Shown here: positions 40,810-50,066 of the stretch, one piece after another | How the letters are laid out: each line of letters starts with the position of its first letter | How positions within the stretch are numbered: the stretch's first letter is position 1 | From: Megascapheus bottae | Lineage: Eukaryota; Chordata; Mammalia; Rodentia; Geomyidae | Reading direction: 5' to 3' | Assembly: GCA_024803745.1 (NCBI GenBank) | Contig: JANJXV010000039.1 | Span: forward strand, 6,886,001 to 6,950,000 | DNA length: 64,000 bases | The notes under the pieces: generated by a model | Seen by the model: only the letters and a program-made list of their open reading frames with translations | Databases searched by the model: none | What the model was told of the DNA's origin: nothing | Position numbers and translations under genes: made by a program

Positions 40810-41122
40810 TGTGGCTTCAGATGCACGGCCGCTCCCGGCCGCTAGGTGGCTTCCATAGCGACCGTAGCGTCCATAGCTACCGCGCGTGCGCAGAGCCCTC
40901 TCCGGCGAGGCTGGCTCCTCTGCGCCTGCGCGCGCGGCTGCGCCGGCGGCGTCTTCTCCGGTGCGCATTGCGCTCGTGTTCGCGCTCTCGCGTGGACGCG
41001 CGGCGTCGCTCCTGTCCGCGCTATTCCACGTTCTCTATAGTTTATTTTGTTTTAATTTTTTTTTCTTGAGGAACCAATTTTAATTCCGGGCACCCGGTCA
41101 TTGACCCTCGGCGCCATCGAAG
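40810..41122 (+). promoter_or_regulatory. EID2: EID2 CpG-island promoter
   Basis: CpG-dense DNA begins at about 40810, upstream of the EID2 start, and continues through the gene body to about 41720. An AT-rich break (41035-41090) lies just before the ATG. No TATA box is in a convincing position. Confidence 0.55.
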
Positions 41123-41824
41123 ATGTCCCAGCTGCCCGCCGACAGCAGCAGCCGCCGCGGCGTCCCCACGACGGGCGCAGCGGGCGCGGACAGCCGGGTC
41201 CCGCCGGCCGAGGTAGGCGGCGGGAGGCGCGCGCCGGCCGCGGCGCAGCCGGAGGGCAGCCGGGGAGGCCCGACGGCGGGGGCCCGGGGCGAGCCGGACG
41301 CGGCGGCCGGGGATGCAGCGGCGGCGACGGCCAGGGGAGGCCGGATGGCGGAGGCTCGGGGAGGAGGCCCGGCGGCGGCCCGGGGAGGCCCGATGGCGGC
41401 GGCGGCGGCCAGGGACGCGCGGATGGCCGAGGTCGCCCGACTTTTGGGGGAACCGCTGGAGGAAGAAGCTCCCGAGAGCCGACCCCGGTCTCGGTCTGGC
41501 AACGCCGGGGCGCTGGCCGCGCTGCCCTACCTCCGCCTCCGGCACCCGCTCAGCGTGCTCGGCATCAACTACCAGCAGTTCCTTCGCCATTACCTGGAGA
41601 ACTACCCGATCGCGCCCGGCCGGATCCAGGAGCTGGAAGAGCGCCGGCGGAGGTTTGTGGAAGCCTGCCGGGCCCGGGAGGCCGCGTTCGATGCCGAGTA
41701 CCAGCGAAATCCCCAGAGGGTGGACTTCGACATCTTAACCTTTACCATAGCCCTGACCGCCTCCGAAGTGATCAATCCCCTGATCGAAGAACTTGGGTGC
41801 GATAAGTTCATCAATAGGGAGTAG
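41123..41824 (+). CDS. EID2: EID2, EP300-interacting inhibitor of differentiation 2 (single exon)
   Basis: EID2 is a nuclear repressor that inhibits EP300 acetyltransferase activity, binds HDACs and SMADs, and blocks muscle differentiation and TGF-beta signalling. The intronless frame encodes 233 aa (human 236). It starts [10 protein letters not shown] in the context gaagATGt. Residues about 30-110 are Ala/Gly/Arg-rich with repeated RGG-like and MAEARG units. From about 135 the conserved domain follows: [20 protein letters not shown], the basic [20 protein letters not shown] segment, and the end [12 protein letters not shown]. No disruption seen. Other frames in this GC-rich exon are shadows. 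Confidence 0.96.
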   Translation: MSQLPADSSSRRGVPTTGAAGADSRVPPAEVGGGRRAPAAAQPEGSRGGPTAGARGEPDAAAGDAAAATARGGRMAEARGGGPAAARGGPMAAAAARDARMAEVARLLGEPLEEEAPESRPRSRSGNAGALAALPYLRLRHPLSVLGINYQQFLRHYLENYPIAPGRIQELEERRRRFVEACRAREAAFDAEYQRNPQRVDFDILTFTIALTASEVINPLIEELGCDKFINRE

Positions 41825-41942
41825 CTCCCGGATGTCCCCACTCCCAGAAAACCTCTGCGTCCAAGGCAAATCCATCCTGCAGCTTGGTTTTGTTTTCGTT
41901 TTTGAAGTCTGGAATGAGTGCCCCAGCTGGAGGAAAAAAAAA

Positions 41943-41990
41943 ATATATATATATATATATTATATATATATAATATATATATATATATAT
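41943..41990. repeat. (AT)n microsatellite in the EID2 3' UTR
   Basis: An interrupted AT dinucleotide array after an A-run, about 120 bases beyond the EID2 stop. Confidence 0.95.
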
Positions 41991-42116
41991 CAAAAAAGAA
42001 ATCAAGGGGCTGGGGGGAGCGAAGCCAAATGAGGGAACAGCTTACCTAGCATGCTCTAGGGCCACCCCCCCCCTCCTGCCTGGGTTGCATTCCCAACCCT
42101 GCAAAATAATCACCCT

Positions 42117-42122
42117 AATAAA
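42117..42122 (+). other. EID2: EID2 polyadenylation signal (AATAAA)
   Basis: The first AATAAA after the stop codon, about 290 bases on. Another occurs near 42286, so alternative 3' ends are possible. Confidence 0.6.
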
Positions 42123-42404
42123 CGTGAAAAGTTGAAACAAGTAATGTGGAAACCATTGGAACACTCCTGTGATGTTGTCTGTTGAGTTTGTAATTATCTA
42201 GGAGTTTGTGATTGCTCTAGATCCCCACCCCCTCACCTTACCCTGGCATTATAAAAATGATCCCCAATGTGACTTCATGAAAAAAATAAAGGTTTTGGTC
42301 CCTCAGTGTGAATTCGTGAAAAAAAAAATGTGTTTTTTTTAATTGAGATTTGTATGAATAAAAATTGCTGATAATAGTCCATGAAGAAGAAAGAAATAAC
42401 CAGA

Positions 42405-44600
42405 TAGTCGATGATGAATTACACCTGTAATCCTAGCCACTCAAGAGCCTGAGAGCTGAGGATCTTGGTTCAAAGCCAGTCCAGGCAGGAAAGTCTGTGC
42501 AACTTTTATCTACACAAAACTACTCAGAAAAGGCTGGAAGTGGTGGTATGGCTCAAGTGGTAGAGCACTAGCCTTGAGCAAAAGTAGCTTAGGGACAGGG
42601 CCTAGGCCAATAGTTCAAGGTCCAGGATCAGAAGAAAAAAAAATGATTGTTTTTAGGTCTGTAGAGCAGTAGAAAGCATTTGACCATGTCTGTCTGTGTT
42701 CTCTTGTGTCACATCAAGTTTGTCCTGTAAGACTGATTTTGTGCTTCAAGGCATATCAGATGACAAAGTAAAATGCTGTGCATATTACATGAGAAATTTC
42801 CAAACTTCACAATTACTTTTTTCTGTGTTTTTGTTTTGTGCGAGTACTGGGTCTTGAACTCAGGCCTAGGAGCTTTAGCTTTTTTGCTCAATGCTCCCCC
42901 ACTACTATAACCACAACTCTCTAGCTTTTTGGTGATTAATAGGAGATAAGAGTCTCATGGACTTTTGTGCCTGGACTCTGACTTTGAACCACGATTCTCA
43001 GATCTCAACCTCCTGAGTAGCTAGGATTACAGGAGTGAGCCACCACACCCGGCTTACAATTTGCAGTCTTTTATAATTTTCTTTCAAAGAAAGCTTGGGC
43101 AGAAAAGTCTGTGAGACTCATCTCCAGCAAGTTACCAAAAAAGCTGCAAGTGGAACTGTGGTTCAAGCGATAGAGTGCTAGCCTAGAGAAAAAAGTGCAG
43201 GGTCCGGCCTGGAGTTTGGCCTAGTAATGGAGTGCTGACCTAGCATGCATGAAGATCTGGGTTTGATTCCTCAGTATCACATATATAGACAAGCTGGAAG
43301 TGGTGCCATGGGTAGTGGCAGAGTTAGCCTTGAGGAAAAAGCCCAAGGACAGTGCTCAGGCCCTGAGTTCAAGCCTCAGGACTGGCAAAAAAAAAAAAAA
43401 AAAGTTCAGGGTCAGCATCTAGGCCCTGAATTCAAGCTTCAAGCTTTAGGATTCATCTATTCACAAGACCTTGTCTGCTGGACCCCATACTTGACAGAAC
43501 CTCTCAACCATAGTTCCTATTGCTTGTCTCACTATGTATATACAAGCAAATCCAAATTTCTTCATCGAAGTTGACGAGTTATTTTTATTGGTCATATGTG
43601 TTGCTTTTCATTAAGAAATTATCTTGAGCTGGGCGCTGGTGGCTCATGCCTGTCATCCTAGCTACTCTGGAAGTGGAAATCTCAGGATCACTGTTCAAAG
43701 CCAGCCTGGGCACAAAAAGTCCATGAGACTCTTATCTCCAATTAATCACCAGAAAAATGGAAGTGGTACTGTGGGTCAAGTGGTAGAGCACTAGCCTTAA
43801 GCTAAAGAGCTCAGGGACGATGCCCAAGTCTAGAGTTCAAGCCCCACAAACGACAGAAAAGAAAAATAAATCTTAAACCAACCTCCTGTGACCCACGCCT
43901 ATGATTCTCACTACTCAGGAGGCTAAGATCGAACAACCACTGTTCAAAGCCAGTCCAGGCAGGCAAGTCCATGAGACCTTTATATCCAATGAACCACCAG
44001 AAAACCAGAAGTGGAGCTGTGGCTCAAAATGGTAGGGTACTAGCCTTGAGCAAAAGAGCTCAGGGAGGGCCGGGAGTTTGGCCTAGTGGTTAAAGTGCTT
44101 GCCTAGCATGCATGAAGACCTGGGTTCAATTCCTTGGTACCACATATATAGAAAAAAAAGCCGGAAGTGGTGTTGAGGCTCAAGTGGTAGAGCTCTAGCC
44201 TTGAGAAAGTCCAAGGACAGTGCTCAGGCCCTGAGCTCAAGCCCAGGACTGGCAAAAAAAGAAAAAAGAGCTCAGGGACAGCACCCAGCTCCTCAGTTGA
44301 AGACCCACTATGGAGATAAATAAATACATATACATATACATATGCATATATATATATATAGTATATTGAACCAGGTACTGATTATGTCTTGAAATCCTGC
44401 CTACTCAAGAAGCGGAGATTTGAGGTTCAAAGCCAACTCCAGCAGGAAAGTTTGTGATCCCTTTTCTCCAGTTAACCAGCAAAAAGCCTGAAATAGATCT
44501 GTAGCTCAAGTGGTAGAGCCCTTAGCCTTGAGCATAAGCAACTCAGGGACAGCGCCCAGGCCTTGAGTTCAAGCCCCAGGACCGATACACACACATAAAA
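42405..44600. repeat. SINE field between EID2 and EID2B
   Basis: Alu/B1-headed (+) at 42405-42640, 43628-43855, 43890-44070 and 44370-44595. Alu/B1-headed (-) at 42840-43060. tRNA-headed (+) at 43205-43390 and 44068-44260. The last is inserted into the preceding SINE and flanked by a repeated 'aaaagagctcaggga'. An ATACAT/AT tract lies at 44318-44362. 43395-43625 is unique sequence with no gene seen. Confidence 0.75.
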
Positions 44601-44930
44601 ATAAAAAAGAAGGAATTTTGAAAACAAGTTTACAGAACACTCCGTCGGAATAGTGAACTCAGTTTTCTAGTGTAAAACCTGTCTTGTCTGCCTGGGTGTT
44701 CAGGTTGCAGACGTAATGGCATCCGCGGACGCTAGGGGACGCTCGAAGACCACGTCGGCCTGCACCGCAGCTCACGCACGCGCAGTGGCGTCCCTGCGGG
44801 CCGATCCTCTACGCATGCGCATCGTGTCCTCAAGGGCGCCGAGCCCCGCCCCCCTACGCGTGCGCCTAGCCGAGGCCCGCCAGTCCCGGCGCCAAAGGCC
44901 ACGCACCGATGCCCGGCGGCGCGGACGATC

Positions 44931-45770
44931 ATGTCCGAGCTGCGGGGACGGCGCGGCCTCCCGGCGATGAGCGCCGTGGACGGTGACGTCCGCGCGGCGG
45001 CGGACGCGGGAGCGAGCGGCCGGTGTCTGGCTCGGGAGATGCAGGCGATCCCGCTGGCCGAGGCGGCCCGGCCCCGGCGGGTCCCGGGCCTGGCGTCGGC
45101 GCCGCCGCTGCACGACCCGCCGGGGCTGCTGGCCATCGGCGAGCGCATGCTCCACCACTACCTGACCCACTCGCCCCGCATGCCCGGCCGCGTCATGCGA
45201 GACATCGAGGAGCGGCGGCGGCTGTTCGTGGAGGGCTGCCGGGCCCGGGAAGCGGCCTTCGACGCGGAGCCCCCGGAGCTGCGCCCCGACGCCCTGGCCT
45301 TCGCCCTGGCGCTGGCGGCCCAGGACGCCCGCGGACCCCCGGGGGACCGAGCGCGCGCGGGGCGGGGCGCGGCCGCGGGAACGGGGCGGGGGTGCGGGTC
45401 CGAGGCCACGATCGGGGCTGGGGGGGCGCGGGGTGAGCAAAAGCACAGGCCAGGGACGGCGCACCGGGGCCGGGGAGCAGACCCAAGGCAACCGCAAGAC
45501 GCGCGGCCTGGTGGAGCTGGGGGGGTAAGGTGGGGTGGGTGTCGGGCGGGGGGGGGACAGGTCCCCCGGGGACCGTCCACCCACCTCCTCAGGCCCCTCC
45601 CTCGGGACTGCCTGCCTTCCCACCTTCTGCATCGGCTACAAACTTGCCCAGCCTCGCGCAGATCGCCTGGAAACGGGACACCCCGGGGTCGCTGCGGATC
45701 GGCCGAAGGATCTCAATGTCACCGATTCTGTGCGTCTGTCTGTCTGTCTGTGTTTTCTGAAGCGCGTTAG
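44931..45770 (+). CDS. EID2B: EID2B, with apparent stop-loss and long C-terminal tail
   Basis: EID2B is the sister of EID2 and an inhibitor of EP300-dependent differentiation. The single exon starts MSELRGRRG, aligning with the internal MSELPGDS of human EID2B; a second ATG is at 44967. The conserved part includes VPGLASAP, RMLHHYLTHSP, then [20 protein letters not shown]. The family's normal end aligns at residue 139 (GPPGD), but the next codon is CGA (45348-45350) where a TGA would be expected. The frame then stays open to 45768-45770, giving 279 aa against 161 in human. The 140-residue tail is Gly/Arg/Ala-rich at first and looks like translated GC-rich 3' UTR. The core gene assignment is firm. 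Whether the tail is made is unknown. Confidence 0.85.
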   Translation: MSELRGRRGLPAMSAVDGDVRAAADAGASGRCLAREMQAIPLAEAARPRRVPGLASAPPLHDPPGLLAIGERMLHHYLTHSPRMPGRVMRDIEERRRLFVEGCRAREAAFDAEPPELRPDALAFALALAAQDARGPPGDRARAGRGAAAGTGRGCGSEATIGAGGARGEQKHRPGTAHRGRGADPRQPQDARPGGAGGVRWGGCRAGGGQVPRGPSTHLLRPLPRDCLPSHLLHRLQTCPASRRSPGNGTPRGRCGSAEGSQCHRFCASVCLSVFSEAR

Positions 45771-46104
45771 GAACCGTTCAGATAGAGAAGATCGTGTTTC
45801 CGTGTCTCTTCAGGGCCCTGTGGACTGCGTGGACTTGTCCACGTGGAAGCCTTTGGGTTTAGCGTCCATGCATCAGACTCAGGTAACACCCAGGAGAAAT
45901 TCAACCGTGTTCCTAGTACTTTCTGTCTGTCCGGTTGGGAACCGGTTCCTCAAGGTGGACCGCCATGGTTAGCGGTTTGGGCTTTTGTTGGTGTTTGTGT
46001 TGTATGCCTTTGGAACAGTTTTCCGAATGCAAATGTAAATTTATACCAAGCGTAGGTATTCTGCTTTTGAAAAATCAAGGTGATGTATTCTACAGCCTCT
46101 TGGG

Positions 46105-47620
46105 TTGGGTTTTTCTCCCTCCCTCCTCAGACTGGTACTTGACCTCAGTACCTGCTGCTTCTGTTGGTGGCCCGGCACTTTACCAGCTGAGCCATGCCCC
46201 CAACCCCTGGGGTTATCTTTCACAACTACAGCCTTACTAGAGTGAATTAGTTATCTCTTGGATGTCTCAAAAATGTGTATATTTGCTATGTATTTATTTA
46301 CTGTATTTGGTATTCTACTTATTTGACAATACTAGGATTTAAACTCAAGGACCTTGTGCTTGCTAAGCAGACACTCTGCCATGTGAGCCATGTGTTCATT
46401 CTCCCCATAGCAGATTTGTGTAAGTGGAAGAGTGTTATGAAAAGCTGATGTACTTTCCATAATTTAAGTGAATATTGGCAGACAGTTGCCTTTGGGCTTC
46501 TCCCCGTTTACCTTCCATTCAGCCAGTACTGGGTGTGCCTGTCTTTCCACAACCCGACCCACTAGACTTAGCTTTGGGGGAATGTGACATTGTGAAACCA
46601 CTTATCACAGCTGTACCCACTTCTCATTGGCTTATGGGTCTGCCTGGGCACCAAAGACTAAAACAATTATCCCTGTGCGGTTATTGCCAAGAGGTGGAAT
46701 CAGGAGGAAAAGAGTCTGGGGTCCCTGCCTAGGCAAAAGCAAGAGACCCTACCTGAAAAAAATCAACTAAGTGGGCCGGGAGTTTGGCCTAGTGGTAACA
46801 GTTCTGGCTTAGCATGGACGAAGACCCAGGTTTAATTCCTCAGTACCACATATGTAGAAAAAAGCTGGAAATGGTGCTGTGGCTCAAGTGGTAGGGCTCT
46901 AGCCTTAAGAAAGCCCAAGGACAGTGCTCAGGCCTGGAGTTCAAGGCCGAGGACTGGCAAAAAAAAAAAAAAAAAGAAAAGAATATTTCAAAATTTGTTA
47001 TGGCTATAAGAGGATTTGTATGTAAATTAAATGCTATTTGTTTATATTTTGGTGCTTTATTAAAGGTATTGACTTCTGTTGTTAATCTGTTCTTTTTCTT
47101 TGATAATATACAAAGAGCAAGTTTTTTCTTATCCTAATTATTATAATTCTGTGTGTGTGTGTGTGTGTACATGTGTGCCCACCCTGGGGCTTGAACTTAG
47201 AACCTGGATACTGTCCCATAGCTTTTTTGCTCAAGGCTAACACTCTACCACTTGAGCCTCAGCTCCACTTTTGTTTTTTTGCTGATTCTTTGGAGATAAG
47301 AGTCATGGGCTGGGGCCGGGAGTTTGGCCTAGTGGTTAAAGTGCTTGCCTAGCATGCATGAAGACCCGGGTTCGATTCCTCGGTACCACATATATAGAAA
47401 AAAGCCAGAAGTGGTGCTGAGGCTCAAGTGGTAGAGCTCTAGCCTTGAGAAAGTCCAAGGACAGTGCTCAGGCCCTGAGCTCAAGTCCAGGACTGGCAAA
47501 AAAAAAAAAAAAAAGAGTCATGGGCTTTCCTGCCTAGGTTGGCTTCAAACCACAATCCTTAAGTCTCAGCCTCCTGAGTAGCTAGGATTACGGGCCTGAG
47601 CCAGTGGCACTCTAAGCTTG
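46105..47620. repeat. SINEs downstream of EID2B, one nested
   Basis: Old inverted ID-like pieces at 46110-46200 and 46320-46400. tRNA-headed (+) at 46772-46965. A (TG)n run at 47150-47168 leads into an inverted Alu/B1-headed SINE (47175-47620). That SINE is split by a tRNA-headed (+) copy (47313-47510) flanked by the 13-base duplication agagtcatgggct. 46405-46770 shows no gene. Confidence 0.8.
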
Positions 47621-47624
47621 CTTC

Positions 47625-48330
47625 TGTGCTTTTAGTCATTTTTCATGATATTCATATCTCTGGATTCCTGACTTCTGGCTACCATCTTCATTTTCCCAGG
47701 TCCATTCTGCCTCAGTTTCCTCCCATTAGTGCCAACCCAGCAGCACCTGAGCCTTGGGACATTTAAGTTTGCCAGTCACTGGCATTCCCCCCCCCCCCCC
47801 CGCGCCCTTCCCAACACCCCCTTTGATCCAGAATAAAGGAGACTTGGAGAGTACAACAGCAGGAGACTTGCGCAGAAGCAAGTCTGCTAAGGCAGACACG
47901 GCAGACTCAGACAGGGGAGGCAGACTCTGTATTTCCCTCTTTGCCCCTCCCCACCCATCTGTGGCCCCAGCCACCGTCAGAAAAGGACCTGGGAACATTT
48001 CAGCCCTTCTCATCATCTTGCTGAGGCTCCTGAGAGGGGAAAGGGGTGGGGAGAGAAGATACATATGTATCCTACATAAGGTACATATATGAAATCCTAT
48101 GCATTCTACAGATTACAATGCCTATGCTTGCTAGCTTGGAAACTGTACCAGGCGTAGCTCAGAGACAGTGCACAGGTCTTGAGTGTGAGCCCCAGGACCA
48201 GGACAAAAACAAAAACTCACATCAAATGTTTATGTATGCAATGAAAATGAAAAGCCGGGAAAGCAATTGTACTTCCTACTTGAGTGGGCAGTTACAACAA
48301 TTCGTTTTCTGCAATGATCATTATAGATTT
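47625..48330. other. Unique intergenic sequence, no gene recognised
   Basis: Contains a C-run (47785-47802), a purine-rich repeated 'gcagac' motif around 47880-47930, and one short degenerate SINE right arm near 48160-48215. No splice-site pairs or conserved frames stand out. Confidence 0.5.
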
Positions 48331-48334
48331 CTTT

Positions 48335-49860
48335 TCCTTTTTTTTTTTTTTTGCCAGTCCTTGGGCTTGAACTCAGGACCCGAGCACTGTCCCTGGGCTT
48401 TCTCAAGTGCTACCACTTGAGACACAACACCACTTTTGGGGTTTTTTTCTATGTACGTGCTACCGAAGAATTGAACCCAGGTCTTAGTGCATGCTAGGCA
48501 AACACTTGGCCACTAGGCCAAACTCCCTCATTATATATTTCTTGTTGTGGGGCTTGAACTCAGAACCTGGACACTATCCATGAGTGCTCAATATTAGCAC
48601 TCTACCATTTGAGTAGAGTGCCACTTCTGGTTTTCTGGTGGTTCACTATAGGTAAGTCTCATGGGCTTTGCTGCCTGAGATAGCTTTCTACTGCCATCCT
48701 CAGATGTCAGCCTCCTCTTGAGTAGCTAGGATGACAGGCGTGAGCCACTGGCCCCCTGCTGATCATTATATCTGTAATTTATCATGGACTATGAACTTAG
48801 CTATGAGTTCACTTGTTCTTACTCATCCAGTGACCCCCTTGCATCATGGTTCAGAAGGATCAACTCCACCTCCCCTTCCAAGAATGGGCACATGGATCAA
48901 ATCTAGCCAATTAAAGTGTGAAATTCCTTTGGACCTCAGTGATTGGCTTAGAAATGACCATGTGACCTAGCTCCAACCAAGAGGGGGGGACAGTAAAGGG
49001 AACCTCCTTTTCTGGATTTCCAACTTCAAGAAACATAGTTTGCTTGAAAATAAACTAACCCAGGGAGAAAAAAAGGCAAAAGTTAAACTCAGAGTCTGTC
49101 CCATGAAGTCACAGCTCCAGTTCCAGCTTTTTAGTGGTTAATTGGAGATAAGAATCTCATAAGACTTGCTGGGAGTTTGGCCTAGTGGTAGAGTGCGTGC
49201 TGGCCCCACATTCATGAAGCCCTGGGTTTGATTCCTCTGTAACACATATATAGAAAAAGCCAGAAGTGGTGCTATGGTTCAAGAGGTAGAGCTCTAGCCT
49301 TGAGAAAACCCAATGACAGTGCTCAGGCCCTGAGTTCAAGGCCCAAGACCGGCCCCCCAAAAAAAGCCAGCTGGGCAGAAAAGTCTCTGTGAACTCATTT
49401 TTTCTTTTCTTTATTCTTTTTTTTTCTTTTTTTTTGGTTATTTGTGGGGCCTGGCATTGTCCCTGAGCTCTTCAGCTCAAGGCTACTGCCCCACCCCTTG
49501 AGCCACGGCACCACTTCCAGTCCCTGTAAATTCTTTGGACTAGGAGTTTTGCCTAGGGGTAGAGTGCTTGCCTAGCATGCACGAAGACCAGGGTTTGATT
49601 CCTTGGTACTATATACATATAAAAAAGTTGGAAGTGGTGCTGTGGCTCAAGTGGCACAGCTCTAGCCTTGAAGAAAGCCTGAGGACTGTGCTCAGTCCCT
49701 GAATTTAATGCCCAAGACTGGGGGCAGGGGGGGGGGCGAGGAGAATCTCATGGACTTTCCTGCCTGAGCTGGATTCGAACACCTTGATCCTCAGATCTCA
49801 GCCTCCTGAGAGCTGAGCTAGGAGTACAACTAGGAGTTACAAGTGTGAGCCACAGTGCTT
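48335..49860. repeat. SINE field downstream of SELENOV
   Basis: 48335-48530 tRNA-headed (-). 48540-48755 Alu/B1-headed (-). 49168-49365 and 49538-49725 tRNA-headed (+), both inserted within inverted Alu/B1-headed remnants (49100-49170, 49430-49530, 49740-49860). 48760-49060 is unique sequence, nothing seen. Confidence 0.75.
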
Positions 49861-49875
49861 GACTTGCCTGTACTG

Positions 49876-49881
49876 TTTATT
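49876..49881 (-). other. SELENOV: SELENOV polyadenylation signal (AATAAA)
   Basis: AATAAA on the - strand, about 185 bases beyond the SELENOV stop. The SECIS element would be expected between the two. I could not identify it confidently by eye. Confidence 0.6.
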
Positions 49882-50066
49882 ACCTGATAAGGGGCCCCTC
49901 ATGGCAATATCTCATCATTCCTATTTTACGGTTGAGGAAACTGAGGCACAGAAAAGGATAACAGACGTAGCTGAGTCCCCCAACCCCAGCCCAGCCTCTG
50001 CCCTTCTCCTGCAGGGACCTTCCACAGTCACAGCCCCTCACTCACCTCCAGCCCCACCATTGCCTG

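Noticed and set aside
40300..41100. Placental galectin genes (CLC, LGALS13-type) expected here from human
   Set aside because: No carbohydrate-recognition domain sequence is visible between copy C and EID2. The human cluster is probably a primate-side expansion.
46105..49860. Extra protein-coding gene between EID2B and SELENOV
   Set aside because: Only SINE-derived and short non-conserved frames were seen, with no convincing exon set.
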